Assembly (NCBI GenBank): GCA_950022655.1
Contig: OX465592.1
Span: 4,146,623-4,210,622 of the forward strand
Direction: 5' to 3'
From: Alentia gelatinosa
Taxonomy: Eukaryota; Annelida; Polychaeta; Phyllodocida; Polynoidae
Length of the DNA stretch: 64,000 bases
Part shown: one piece after another, positions 10,216 to 20,528 of the stretch
Position numbering within the stretch: the stretch's first letter is position 1
Layout of the letters: each line of letters opens with the position of its first letter
The notes under the pieces: model-generated
What the model saw: only the letters and a program-made list of their open reading frames with translations
Told to the model about the DNA's origin: nothing
The model's database searches: none
Translations under genes and position numbers: made by a program

Positions 10216-11055
10216 ACAGTGGCCTACTGCCACCACCACCCCCCCCCCCCCACCTCCCTGCACTCAAGTCGCTTACTTATAAAAGCTCCGCTCCCAACCT
10301 GTTCCATCTAAACATGTGGTGTTCCACATCACCTTCATCATTAAACAGTTCTATATTATGAACTTGATATCGATTCTGATTGATATATCTCTACTCATTA
10401 TCTTATTAAACTAGCCTTAACTACATTTATAACCAGATTGGTTAAGGTTAAACCATACTCCCTCCAGACATTAATAAACTCCCTGATATCACCCGGGTAC
10501 CTAAAGGATCTAGTCCCGACTGGCTGGCCGCACCACAGCTGCCTGTCCCCCAATGAAACTCCTTTTCCTGATTTCTCACTTGAGAAACTGAATAACAAAT
10601 TCAAAATGGAAAATCACAAAAAAACAGACACTGTCATTTCCATTAGATGTTATTATTTAAACTAAGTTGTACAATCGTTGTTCGATTCGATGTATAATGA
10701 TTAGAATCGCGACGTTTCGCTAGTATTGAATAACATTTGGTATATACATTGTAAATGTAAAAGTATCCGAAATTTCCAATTTGAAGGGATATAAAGCCAT
10801 TTACGTAAAGCTAGAAACATTGAGACACAGAGACTATCATCATATCTTTACCTGGCTTTTCAGGAGAATTACCAAATTCCATAATTCAATTACACCCTTC
10901 TTGATTCACTGTGGTTCAATCCCTGTTTCGGTCATAGCAATACCAGAGACAAAATGGCGTGTGAATGTATGTGAGGTATTTTTTTCATTGTGAAATCGCC
11001 CAGCGATAACTTAGCATCTCAGAAGCAATAATCAGGCAAATCATGAAATAGTTAC
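10216..11055. other. Mostly unique AT-rich DNA
   Basis: Holds a short poly-C run near 10240 and nothing else identifiable up to about 10990. Bases 10995-11045 (GATAACTTAGCATCTCAGAA) are an inverted relative of the sequence that follows the S2 monomer at 60730-60775, so they may belong to element P. Confidence 0.45.
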
Positions 11056-11232
11056 AGAGGGGGTGCCATCCATAAAATACGTAGGCACTGAGGGGTCGTG
11101 GTTGGAGGGGACGGGGGGTTAAAAATTTTGCGTATGCTCCCTCTTTGTTCTATTCCGTACAAGAATGGGAGAGGGGGTAGGGCCGGAGGTCAAAAATTTC
11201 AGAAATTCTGCATACATACTTAATGGATGGTC
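11056..11232. mobile_element. Foldback MITE, family R, copy 1
   Basis: Begins GCCATCCATAAAATACGTA and ends with the inverted counterpart TACTTAATGGATGGTCC. Internal words TTTTGCGTATGCTCC and TTCAGAAATTCTGCATAC are shared with copies at 61945-62085 and 63495-63665 and with the incomplete copy at the window's end. About 170 bp, non-coding. Confidence 0.75.
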
Positions 11233-11233
11233 C

Positions 11234-11985
11234 TAGACTTGCTCTCAAGTCTTTGATTATGAACATTCATTAAGAATGACTAAAAACAATAAGAATAAAG
11301 TTCGTTAAAGTTTGTATCCTTCTCTGACTGGCCCATGAATGTATCCCAACGAGGAGGGTAGCCATAAGATGCAGGGACTGGAGCCTGTATCCCAGTGAGG
11401 AGGGGTAGCCATAGGATGCAGGGACTGGGGCCTGTATCCCAGCGAGGAGGGTAGCCATAGGATGCAGGGGCTGGGGCCTGTATCCCAGCGAGGAGGGTAA
11501 CCATAGGATGCAGGGACTGGAGTCAGTATCCAAGTGAGGAGGGTAGCCATAGGATGCAGGGACTGGAGCCTGTATCCCAGTGAGGAGGGTAGCCATAGGA
11601 TGCAGGGACTGGAGCCTGTATCCCAGTGAGGAGGGTAGCCATAGGATGCAGGGACTGGGCCCAGTATCCCAATGAGGAGGGTAGCCATATGACACAGGGA
11701 CTGGAGCCTGTATCCCAGTGATGAGAGTAGCCATAGGATTCAGGGACTGTATCCCAGCGAGGAGGGTAGGCATAGGATGCAGGGGCTGGGGCCTGTATCC
11801 CAGCGAGGAGGGTAACCATAGGATGCAGGGACTGGAGCCAGTATCCAAGTGAGGAGGGTAGCCATAGGATGCAGGGACTGGAGCCTGTATCCCAGTGAGG
11901 AGGGTAGCCATAGGATGCAGGGACTGGAGCCTGTATCCCAGTGAGGAGGGTAGCCATAGGATGCATGGACTGGAGCCAGTCTTGG
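11234..11985 (-). mobile_element. Element P, copy 2, with about 14 S2 monomers
   Basis: Tail module at 11234-11340, then satellite S2 in the minus orientation to 11985. The monomer consensus matches the 4-kb array apart from a few fixed differences (for example CCCAGTGAGGAGGG instead of CCTGTGAGGAGGG). The minus-strand frames are open throughout because the unit lacks stops. Confidence 0.85.
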
Positions 11986-12330
11986 ATGGCCCCATACATA
12001 GTTTGATATCTCACATACACGCTATTTTGCATTGGCGATACTGGAAATGGCTGTGTTTGTCGATTGGTGTGTCTCCGGCTTAACTGGTGCTGGTGGAGAG
12101 TGTTCACCCTCCTGTGTGCAGAGATTAAGCTGAGAGGTGCATCCACACGGTGCCTCGCCTGGCGAGTACCTGGTGGGGAGAGATACCTGGCCGCCTCCTC
12201 CCCCCACCCGGGTTCACAGGTAACTGGACACTCGCCGCATAATCACCCAGCAATTTGCCCGTCAACTACCCCCCCCCCCCCCCCACACACACACCCCGAG
12301 ACACACGAACACTCTCCAGGTGTACGCTGT
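11986..12330. other. Unique GC-moderate stretch
   Basis: No gene recognised. A donor-like CACAG|GTAACT occurs near 12220 in an open plus-strand frame, which is too little to call an exon. A poly-C run at about 12268-12283 precedes the CTGT microsatellite. Confidence 0.35.
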
Positions 12331-12404
12331 CAGTCGGCGTGCGTCTGTCCGTCTGTCTGTCTGTCAGTCTGTCTGTCTCTCTATGTCTGTGTCTGTCTGT
12401 GTCT

Positions 12405-12435
<31 letters not shown>

Positions 12436-12456
12436 AGTCAGTCAGTCAGTCAGTCT

Positions 12457-12515
<59 letters not shown>

Positions 12516-13040
12516 AGTCAGTCTGTCTGTCTGTCTGTCTGTGTCTGTCTGTGTGTGGCTGTGTGTGTCTGTCTGTCGGTGTGTCTGTCTATATGTCTGT
12601 CTGCCTGTATGTCTGTATGTCTGTCTATGTCTGTCTGTCTGTCTGTCATTGTCAGTCAGTCTGTCTGTGTCAGTCAGTCTGTGTGTCTGTGTCTGTCTGT
12701 GTCAGTCAGTCTGTGTGTCTGTCTGTCTGCCTGTCAGTCAGTCAATCAGTCTGTCTTTGTGTGTCTGTCTGTCTGTCCGTCTATCTGTCTGTCAGTCCAA
12801 CTGTTGTTCTGTCGTTCTGTCTGTCTATCTGTCTGTCTGTCTATCTGTCTGTCTGTCTGTCTGTCAGTCTGTCTGGCTGTCAGACTATGTGTCTGTCTGT
12901 CTATCTGTCAGTGTATCTGTCTGTCTGTCTGTCTGTCTGTGTCTGTCTGTGTCTGTCTGTCTGTCAGTCTATCTGTCTGTCTGTCAGTCTCTTTATGTCT
13001 GTCTGTCTCTTTCTGTTCGTCTGTCTGTCTGTCTGTCTGA
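12331..13040. repeat. (CTGT)n/(CAGT)n tetranucleotide microsatellite
   Basis: About 700 bp of CTGT and CAGT units in changing blocks. The serine/valine/cysteine-rich ORFs across it are artefacts. Confidence 0.97.
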
Positions 13041-13043
13041 TTT

Positions 13044-13125
13044 TAACCCGTGTAAGCAGACACCCTGCATAAGGAAATACTTCGGCTCGGAACGGAGGAT
13101 GTCCGCTTACGCGGGGTTCTACTTT
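13044..13125. mobile_element. Family H (pogo-like) MITE, degraded
   Basis: Contains CGGCTCGGAACGGAGGATGT followed by CCGCTTACGCGGGGTTCTAC, the conserved right half of the family best seen at 21581-21742. It sits immediately after the tetranucleotide microsatellite. Confidence 0.6.
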
Positions 13126-13380
13126 ATTTGATGTGTCGTCGGTGAGGGTCTGACCCTCATCTTGAATAGGTTTCTGAATTTATCAGCTAACATTTGTGAC
13201 ATAATCCCCTATTGAGGATCCTTTCTAAATATCCCATGGGCGTTGGATACTAGGGGTGAGGGAACTTTGTGATACGTCTTCGTTGAAAAGTCCCAGATAA
13301 CATGGAGGGTAATTGTACAGTGGCCAAGAACTAGTCCTACCTCATCATCTTATTCCACCCGAAACCGGACCATTTTTACC
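13126..13380. other. Fragment of family A repeat
   Basis: Bases about 13165-13260 carry family A words (GAATTTATC, AACATTTGTGACATAATCCC, CTAGGGGTGAG) in diverged form. Confidence 0.45.
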
Positions 13381-13800
13381 GCCATAAATCAACAAAAATC
13401 AACTCTACTCCGTCATCGTCTGCCTCTGCCACGGCGGCCATTTTGTTCACAGACATCCCGCAGCTAACTATGCGTGCAGATTGGATTGGTTTGCTGAAGC
13501 CGTTACTGCGGGACAGTGTCATGGCCGCCTCCGTAAATTGAATTAAATGAGGCGTCTCTGACGACCGCGTTCATCCCGCCTGCCACTCTCCAAACACACT
13601 CTCCTACGCTGTATTCTCCTGCATTTCTGGTCACGGAAGATCCGCTTGGAGAGTAAGGCAGACGATCGTCAATGGGAAAACGTCGATCTTTGATCTTTTA
13701 CCGCGTTAACAAGTCTCACACACCAGCAGAGCCGCCGGAGCCCCGCAATCCACTCCCGCCGTCTGCAGGTAGCTGTACTCTTAAGTGGGAAACACACTGT
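13381..13800. promoter_or_regulatory. CpG-enriched island with YY1-like site and possible first exon
   Basis: Contains CGGCGGCCATTTTG near 13433, inverted CCAAT boxes (GATTGGATTGG near 13480) and raised CpG. From ATG at 13672 (MGKRRSLIFYRVNK...) the plus frame is open to a donor-like CTGCAG|GTAGCT near 13767. There is no domain and no downstream exon, so the exon idea is weak. Confidence 0.25.
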
Positions 13801-13828
13801 ACGATTTTGTTATCACCGATTAACTCTC

Positions 13829-14225
13829 TTAAGCCCAATACACATCGACCGATTTCGGAACATTCATGTACCTTTGTCGGTGCTTTTGCACATACAGGCG
13901 TGAAAAAGACCTTTCAAGTTACTGTCAAGTAGAGAACCAAGAGTGAAGTTACTGAAACGGCAGATATTCATGAATGACCTCCTCCAACCAAAAAATAAGA
14001 AAGAAAAAATAGAACTGCTAGAGACAGGTTCTCAAGTATCTGCTTTAGCTATCTGTGATTAGAGAATATTACTAATCGTTGGCTGACCCTTGCCTAGCTG
14101 TCCTACATCTACCGACTAGAGCCGACTCCGTTAGAATGCCTCGCCTGAGACAAATTACCGTTCCTTTGTCGCCGACAAAAGATACATCAATGTTCCGAAA
14201 TCGGTAGATGTATATTGGGCTTTAA
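13829..14225. mobile_element. Foldback element family E, copy 1
   Basis: Left end TTAAGCCCAATACACATCGA then CCGATTTCGGAACATT; right end ATGTTCCGAAATCGGTAGAT then GTATATTGGGCTTTAA. About 397 bp with a non-conserved middle. Copy 2 is at 14429-14741 and a half copy at 29280-29432. Both full copies have TTAA at each outer edge; whether that is target duplication or part of the terminus cannot be settled from two copies. Confidence 0.8.
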
Positions 14226-14428
14226 CGTGTCTCAGGTGAATTTGCGCAGTGTCGACCATCACAGCAGGATTTATGGTTGGGGATGGTGGAAATTAGTGGC
14301 AAATTTTGTCCACACTGCACTACTGACTTACGATTTTCTCAGAGATTTGAGGACACTGATAAAGGAACGAGTACTAAATCTTAGTGTCTGTGAGCTAAAT
14401 CGGTAAGCCGGGCTCAGTCTGTGGCGAC

Positions 14429-14741
14429 TTAAGCCCAATACACATCTACCGATTTCGGAACATTTATGTACCTTTGTCGGCGACAAACGATCGGTAATTT
14501 GTCTCAGGCGATGCATCCTAATGGAGTCGGCCGTAGTCGGTAGATGTAGGACAGCTAGGCAAGGGTGAGCCACCGATTAGTAGACTGATTTGCTCAGGAC
14601 TAATACCCACCAACCCCTCTCCTCAATGTCCGCCCGTCGAGCGAAAGGTTACGTAATTTGCCTGCGACAACTTCACCGAATCCTATACGATTTGCGAGCT
14701 AATCGTTCAACCCTGAATCGGTAGATGGGCATTGGGCTTAA
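14429..14741. mobile_element. Foldback element family E, copy 2
   Basis: Bounded by TTAAGCCCAATACACATCTA at the left and TAGATGGGCATTGGGCTTAA at the right. It includes the conserved block ATGTACCTTTGTCGGCGACA and its inverted partner. It shares about 100 bp of each end with copy 1 and differs in the middle. Confidence 0.8.
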
Positions 14742-14992
14742 GGTGCATGTCCACTGGCGGCATTTTCAATTCTTTTGCAAAGTTCTTGAGGGGGGTGCCA
14801 CACTGACCGACTCAATTTCTAGGCCTCTCCTGAGCTTACGATTGTTCTTTTGTCGCCGATAAAGGAATATTCATGTTCTCTCAGTGAACTTCCAGGAGAA
14901 CCACAGGGGCCCGTTTAATAATCTAGGCTCGTACATGAAGGCCCTTTTCTGCACCTCGAAGGAGGGATGTAGTTTTATGATTTTAAAGTCTT
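14742..14992. other. Repeat remnants, including a family B left end
   Basis: Bases about 14902-14960 carry the family B terminus GGGGCCCGTTTAATAATCTA then GGCTCGTACATGAAGG. No right end is present. The remainder is unclassified. Confidence 0.5.
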
Positions 14993-15275
14993 TATCTCAC
15001 CCCTGGTATTTTCCCCCAATAAGCTTAACATTGGGAACTCGTATCAAACGCCCATTGAGTATTTAGAAAGAACACTCAATGGGCTATTATGTCACAAAAT
15101 TTTAGCCCGTTAGTCAGTGTGAGGGGTGAGATAAATCTAGAAACCCATTCAAGTTTAGAGTCAGAGCTCGATCCCATCTCTGCAGAAATTGCTACGTAAT
15201 TCACGCGGCATCTCCTTGTGAATTACTACGCAATTAAAAATCAATGGGATACGAGCTCTGAGCCTAAACTTGAAT
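14993..15275 (-). mobile_element. Composite foldback repeat A+T
   Basis: Family A part (14993-15133): TTTATCTCACCCCTGGTATT to AGGGGTGAGATAAA. The adjoining palindrome T (about 15143-15275) contains GAGCTCGATCCCATCTC and the mirrored ATGGGATACGAGCTCTGAG. The same A-T pair occurs at 38190-38475, 54085-54375 and 59010-59300 in the opposite orientation, so the pair moves or is duplicated as one unit. Confidence 0.75.
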
Positions 15276-15440
15276 AAGTTTCCTCCAGAATTCGCTAAGA
15301 CGGTAATAGATTTAAACGAAACTTTCGAAAGCTGTTCCCCACCTCCATTAAACTCGTCTTGTTTTGTTTTCGGTTTTCAATACGCATCATATGAAGAGCA
15401 GCTTTTGTTGAATTCCAGTTTTAAAACGTTGAAGCACTCT

Positions 15441-17460
15441 TTTTTTTTTTTTTTTTTTTTTTTTTATTATCCAAATTGCATTCGACAAATTCAATCGTCG
15501 CTCTTCCACACAATCGAGCGGATTTCAAACATCCAACAACAAAACTATGATGGTACATACAATGAGACGTGCTTACATAATTCATAAATGACATAACCGT
15601 ACAGAAAAAAGTAATATACCATGCAATGGTTGGTTTGTAAAGAGAACGATTGGCACTGGTAACAAAATACTATTTTATATACTCTCTAATTCTCAATAAT
15701 GTTTCTTGTCTAAATGACTTTCTACATTCAGTTGCAGTTCTCTGACATTGGGTTGATAACTTATTCCAAATAGACACACCGACATAGAATGGTGACCTGG
15801 AAAATCTCTCCTTTCTTGGACGAGGAACATCAATGTTCATTTTTGTGGAAGCTCTTGTGACCCTCTCGCTATTGTATTCTCGTTTTTCTAATAGTTTCAG
15901 CTCAATAAGATTTCTGATAATTCCTAGTAGTAACATAAGTCGTCTTTCCCTTGTCACCATGATTGCACATTTTTCTCTTAGTTTTTCATTGCTAATTGGT
16001 AGATCATTTGAAAAAGCTTCACGACTTAGGGCCGTTCTTAACACGTTATTTATACATTTATCTACTTTCTTACTGTCTCTATCCGGTGTGTTTTCCAAGA
16101 GAAACGAACAGTGGTCTGATATTGGGATGATACAGGTACGGACTATTTTTATAGCACTGGGTGTATCAAATAATTTTCGTATTTTTCGGAAAGTTGCTAA
16201 CTTGTCATTCATCTTTCTTACCAGAAACTCTGAATGCTTTTTGAATGACAGTGTTTCGTCTATTATCGCGCCGAGATAATTCATTTCTGAACATGTTGTT
16301 ATCTTTTTGTGATTTATAAAGAGAGGTTGGCGTTTTAACTTATTTAATTTTGATCTAGTTCCGTGATATACTAGTCTAGTTTTTTCTGCATTAATGGTAA
16401 GCCGATTTGCACAATACCATTGTTGTATTGAGACTATGTATTGTTGCATTTTTTTCTCAGCTAAGGCAGTGTCCGCATCACCCGTATAAATGACCAAGTC
16501 ATCTGCATACATTATAAATGCGTTTTCTGGGAGACTATCTTTTATGTCATTAATATATATTAAAAACAACAGCGGGCCCAATATGGAGCCTTGAGGAATA
16601 CCATACTTTACAGTGCGTGTTGATGATTTTTTGTGCCCATACTCAGTAAAACAATTACGATTTTTCAGGTATGAATCGAACCATGCAACTAAATGTGGGC
16701 CCAAACCAGCCTCGCCCAGTTTGTGTAACAGGATGTTATGGTCAATGCAATCAAACGCCTTTTTGATGTCGACGTATAAGGCTAGCGATATATTTTCATT
16801 ATTAAACTCTTCCATGAGGAATTGGGTTAACTTGAGAACTGCCCCACCCGTACTGTGTTTTTTACGGAAGCCGAATTGTCTTCTACAGAAAAAATTTTTC
16901 TCCTCAAGATAATTGTAGACCTGTGTGTGCACCACCCTTTCCAAGATTTTTCCTGGCGTTGGGAGTACACACACAGGCCTCCAATTATTTATACTTTGTA
17001 GATCGCCTTGTTTAGGCAAGGGTGACACCCTACCATCCTTCCAAGACTGGGGGAAGCTGCTGGTTCTGATTAGATTTTTTAACAATAATGTGAAGTAATC
17101 TGCCGAGTTTTTCAGCGTTGTTTTTAGCACTGTACAGTTCACATGAGTAATACCTGATGATTTGTGTGCTTTCATGCCATCGATTAGTTTTTCGATTTGA
17201 TCCACTGTTATATCTGATATATCAATTTCCAACCCTTCTGCGTTTAATCTTTCTACAAATCTAAGTCTACACTCTCCTGGTAGCTCTTCGCTTAGCTTAC
17301 TTCCAATTGAGCAGAAGAATTCATTCGCGAACTCGGCACATTTGTCTATTTGAAGCACAATACCTGATTCTGTTTTAAAACATATTTCACTCTCCATCAT
17401 AGATAACCGCCACATGCCCTGACTCAATGAGAGTAACATGATCATAACCAAACCGTCTAA
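15441..17460 (-). mobile_element. 5'-truncated LINE with poly(A) tail
   Basis: A non-LTR retrotransposon reading leftwards: ORF 17460 to 15670, about 200 bp of 3' UTR, then a poly(A) tail seen as a T run at about 15440-15464 on the plus strand. The endonuclease half expected upstream of the reverse transcriptase is missing. An in-frame TAA lies at 17461-17463, and the sequence beyond is unrelated. 5' truncation plus a poly(A) tail is the signature of target-primed reverse transcription. No target-site duplication was found by eye. Confidence 0.88.
15670..17460 (-). CDS. LINE reverse transcriptase, 5'-partial ORF
   Basis: About 596 codons without stop or frameshift. Residue numbers count from the TTG codon at 17451, which is a reading-frame position, not a proven start. 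Residues 1-130 form the linker region that precedes the RT in LINE ORF2. The RT then shows SWKDGRVSPLPKQGD (136-150), NWRPV (156-160), QFGFRKKHST (192-201), the first catalytic aspartate in LYVDIKKAFDCIDH (D228), GIPQGSILGPLLF (284-296) and the active-site YADD (315-318). The C-terminus has the FYVGVSIWNKL block (555-565), common near the end of CR1/L2/Jockey-type ORF2 proteins. The protein would copy its own RNA into nicked DNA, but the missing endonuclease makes this copy non-autonomous. Its intact frame implies a young insertion. Clade assignment (CR1/L2/Jockey group) is by motif impression only. Confidence 0.9.
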   Translation of the reverse strand, partial: LDGLVMIMLLSLSQGMWRLSMMESEICFKTESGIVLQIDKCAEFANEFFCSIGSKLSEELPGECRLRFVERLNAEGLEIDISDITVDQIEKLIDGMKAHKSSGITHVNCTVLKTTLKNSADYFTLLLKNLIRTSSFPQSWKDGRVSPLPKQGDLQSINNWRPVCVLPTPGKILERVVHTQVYNYLEEKNFFCRRQFGFRKKHSTGGAVLKLTQFLMEEFNNENISLALYVDIKKAFDCIDHNILLHKLGEAGLGPHLVAWFDSYLKNRNCFTEYGHKKSSTRTVKYGIPQGSILGPLLFLIYINDIKDSLPENAFIMYADDLVIYTGDADTALAEKKMQQYIVSIQQWYCANRLTINAEKTRLVYHGTRSKLNKLKRQPLFINHKKITTCSEMNYLGAIIDETLSFKKHSEFLVRKMNDKLATFRKIRKLFDTPSAIKIVRTCIIPISDHCSFLLENTPDRDSKKVDKCINNVLRTALSREAFSNDLPISNEKLREKCAIMVTRERRLMLLLGIIRNLIELKLLEKREYNSERVTRASTKMNIDVPRPRKERFSRSPFYVGVSIWNKLSTQCQRTATECRKSFRQETLLRIREYIK

Positions 17461-18080
17461 TTACCAAACACCGGCGATCTGATTACACCAACACTTATTT
17501 GTGACAATTACAACCGATGTCGGCCTAAAGAGCAGTGTTAAAGATTCCCACCAGGAGGCCTTCAATTCTGGATACTGATGTCCACCAAGGTCAAGGTCAA
17601 GGTCAAGGTCGGCCTTGTCCCAAAGGCCAGCTGAATAGTGGACCATGTTGGGCTTTTATCATCGTTTTGTTAATACCGAAACCATCGAGCTTGTGCGCAT
17701 GTGTGAGGTCAAAGGTCATGACCTTGGAGACCCGGAAATGAGTGCTAATTTGGCCACTCCATCTTTCCTGCACACCTCAGGCATGATATAATTATAGCTC
17801 GTTTCTTATACTCAAATCTACCAAGAGAGGAATATACCCTGAATGAATACCATTTATCCAGGAATTGACCAGCAATTGAAGAATCTAGCGATATGCGTTA
17901 AAAGAACATCGTCCAATTCGTTAGAAAACGAGCACGATAAACATCTTCCTTTGTTTCCATGACGACTATTAACCAGACACACGCCCTTCTGACCTTCACA
18001 CATCACAGGTGACCTCCAGGCCTCGACCTCTGACACTGGGAGTGACCTTGACACTAGGACAAGTGACCTTGGGGTTAGGA
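17461..18080. repeat. Region rich in AGGTCA half-sites
   Basis: Four tandem AAGGTC repeats at about 17585-17611, a DR1 AGGTCAAAGGTCA at 17705-17717 overlapping an inverted pair AGGTCATGACCT (17712-17723), and TGACCT-type half-sites at 18008-18075. These are nuclear-receptor half-sites by sequence. Their density and the resemblance to 22853-23333 suggest a dispersed repeat rather than a tuned enhancer. The LINE lies directly to the left. Confidence 0.45.
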
Positions 18081-18139
18081 GCATGGTGCCTATGGGCAAT
18101 AAAGAGATGGCCGCAGCACAGTGCATTAATAAGCGGGCG

Positions 18140-18275
18140 GCGGCGGCGGGCGGGAGCGGACGGCGGGCGGGAGCGGACGGGCGGCGGGCGGCGGGCGGCG
18201 GGCGGCGGGCGGCGGGCGGCGGGCGGCGGGCGGCGGGCGGCGGGCGGCGGGCGGCGGGCGGCGGGCGGGCGGCGG
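18140..18275. repeat. 7-bp GC minisatellite (GGGCGGC)n
   Basis: About 15 uninterrupted GGGCGGC units. They meet the simple G-quadruplex pattern of four closely spaced G3 tracts. Alanine/arginine/glycine ORFs in several frames are artefacts. Confidence 0.95.
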
Positions 18276-18475
18276 ACTGCCGACAGACTGGCCGCCATTC
18301 ATCACCCGCCTGTCATCCCCACGACCCCGGTCTCCGATCGTCGCTGGTCACCGCCACCAAGTGTTCATCTCACTAAGAGTGCCGGGTAATCAGAGGAGCG
18401 AGCGACCAATTCATAAAACAGCGAGCCTTTCAGCGAGCGGAGGCAGGCGGCTGAGCTGAGATGGTGTTCTGGGAG

Positions 18476-18556
18476 CTGGTGTGTTGAGGTGGTGTGTTGA
18501 GCTTGTGTGTTGAGCTTGTGTGTTGAGCTTGTGTGTTGAGCTTGTGTGTTGAATTT
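18476..18556. repeat. 13-bp minisatellite (GTGTGTTGAGCTT)n
   Basis: About six head-to-tail copies, GAGCTTGTGTGTT phase, the outermost ones diverged. Confidence 0.9.
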
Positions 18557-18631
18557 GTCACTGATTGTTATACTGAGGTACCTTTTCAGTCATTAAATCT
18601 ACTCTTTTGAGTTTAAGTACAAAATGAGTCG

Positions 18632-19126
18632 TTATATACATTTAGGGTATTGTAGATGGTCTGTAGATAAGATTTCCATCATGGTGTAGATGGTGATAGT
18701 TGAATAATGTGGTGTTGTAGTGTAGTCCACAGGGACAGTCTTGTTGCCATCTATCCTGCTTGGAGAGTAGTGCTCAGTTGGTGTCTGTTGAACAGACTGT
18801 TGGTTTCGGGATTGTTGGTATTGTAGTGTCGTGGGTGTTGATTGTAGGTGACTATGTTGCTCATTGTTGTACATGGTCATTGAAATAACTCTCGACGGAA
18901 ACGTACCCCAAGTTACTCCCCGCCATTGAGGAGGTGTACTCGTTACATGAGGTCTGCGACACCACACAGCCTTACATGCAGGTCTATTCACACCATGTTT
19001 ACCAAGGTCACAAGCCAAATCTACCCTTCCTGTGCTTCCAGTGAGCCTTTCTTTACTCGGGATGATGAAATACACGTATTCCGCCCTCTCCACTTCCGGC
19101 GTACTGGTGCTGCCCCTGGTGGAGGC
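18632..19126 (-). other. Unidentified non-repetitive open frame, 153 codons
   Basis: The only long open frame in the window outside repeats, the LINE and Gbx. From GTG at 19093 it reads VERAEYVYFIIPSKE...; the frame is open back to a TGA at 19127-19129. The first half has four cysteines (ACDLG, PACKAVWC) and the second half is rich in Q, T and S. No family was recognised. The preceding minus frame (19127-19255) also looks open (GWDVDIVHRHV), so a decayed larger coding region is possible. It has no promoter or clear splice sites and may be chance. Confidence 0.2.
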
Positions 19127-19255
19127 TCAGTCAATGAGTGGGGGCAGATCCTTTGTTATGTCAGCTGGTATTCTGACATGACGATGTACAATGTCAACAT
19201 CCCAGCCGCACTGCTTATAATGTGATCGTCGCATGCGACATGCTTTGGCAATTTT

Positions 19256-19668
19256 ACGAATATAAGCTATTTTCCACTGGCCGACGAAAACAGCACCAAT
19301 TAATTCTTCTCCTGGCCGACACTTTCCACTGACCAATGCAAACGCCACCAATTAATTGAATCCTCCGTATAAGCCTGAAGGAAAGAGCATCGATTAATTG
19401 AGTTTTCCATATAAACCCATTTTCCACTGCCCGATGAAAACGGCACCGATTAATTCAGTTCCCCATATAAGGCATTTTCCACTGGCTGACGAAAACAGCA
19501 CCGATTAATTGAGTTTTTCGTATAAGCCATTTTCCACGGGCCAGCACCATTTAATTGAGTTCATAGTATGAAGCCATATTTTACTAGCCGACACTTTCCA
19601 CTGGCCAATGAAAACGGCACCAATTAATTGAGTTCTCCATATATTTTCTATTGGCCAATGAATTAAGT
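19256..19668. repeat. Tandem array of family C ends
   Basis: Six or seven degenerate repeats of about 55-60 bp, each built on CATTTTCCACTGGCCGACGA then AAACGGCACCGATTAATTGA. This is the terminal word of the family C MITE (2821-3049). The array therefore derives from one end of a mobile element. Confidence 0.75.
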
Positions 19669-19674
19669 TTTTCT

Positions 19675-19830
19675 AAAACTCTGTCGGTGATGTCCACCGC
19701 ATGCCACTCCTGGAGTTTGGGCTCCGGACTTCGCCTGTGAAATCACTATACCAAACTGCAGTCGTGGCATACAGTGGCCAAGATTAAAACCCATCCAGTT
19801 TTGCGATACTCTATGTACCAGGTGATGGGC
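19675..19830. mobile_element. Foldback repeat, family Z, copy 2
   Basis: Inverted copy of 5010-5153 (GTCCACCGCATGCCACTCCT; GTGGCATACAGTGGCCAAGA), again adjacent to an element P. Confidence 0.7.
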
Positions 19831-19854
19831 TACAGTCACTGTGTACCTGAGAGA

Positions 19855-20528
19855 GTAGACTTGGCCAAGTCTTTTATTATGAACATTCATTAAATGATTA
19901 ATCAGAATCAGAATAAAGTTAATTATAGTATGTCTCCTTCTCTGACTGGCCCATGAATCAAAGACTTGTCCAGTATGAACAGAATCTCCTGTTTATGGCC
20001 CCAAGCCGCTCCCTGTAACCCTATACCTCCTCCTACCCCTCCCCCTCCCCTCCTCCAGTTCCCTGCCTGCTCCTGACTGTGCCTGATTTAGATCAAAGTG
20101 AGAGGGTATCGATCTCCCAGCAGATATCCTGACCAGTAGCCAGGATTTATGTATGGGGAGTGTGTGGAATACTGGAGCTAAACAGCCCCAGAAATCTAAC
20201 ACCATTACCGATTGTACCAGTCTCCTGTATCCCAGCGAGGAGGGTAGCCATAGGATGCAGGGACTGGAGCCAGTCTCCTGTATCCCAGCGAGGAGGGTAG
20301 CCATAGGATACAGGGACTGGAGCCAGTCTCCTGTATCCCAGCGAAGAGGGTAGCCATAGGATACAGGGACTGGAGCCAGTCTCCTGTATCCCAGCGAGGA
20401 GGGTAGCCATAGGATGCAGGGACTGGAGCCTGTATCCCAGTGAGGAGGGTAGCCATAGGATGCAGGGACTGGAGCCAGTATCACAGCGAGGAGGGTAACC
20501 ATAGGATGCAGGGACTGGAGCCAGTCTA
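19855..20528 (-). mobile_element. Element P, copy 3, with about 6 S2 monomers
   Basis: Tail module at 19855-19977. About 230 bp of other sequence follows (19990-20221), then S2 in the minus orientation at 20222-20528. Several monomers carry an extra CCAGTCTC block, making a variant of about 53 bp. Confidence 0.8.

Noticed and set aside
9363..10361. 332-codon Ser/Leu-rich protein, and similar frames at 12064-13131, 26224-26694 and 31922-32975
   Set aside because: Translations of CT, CTGT and GGGAGA microsatellites.
15833..16912. Plus-strand open frames of 148 and 99 codons
   Set aside because: Antisense shadows of the LINE reverse transcriptase.
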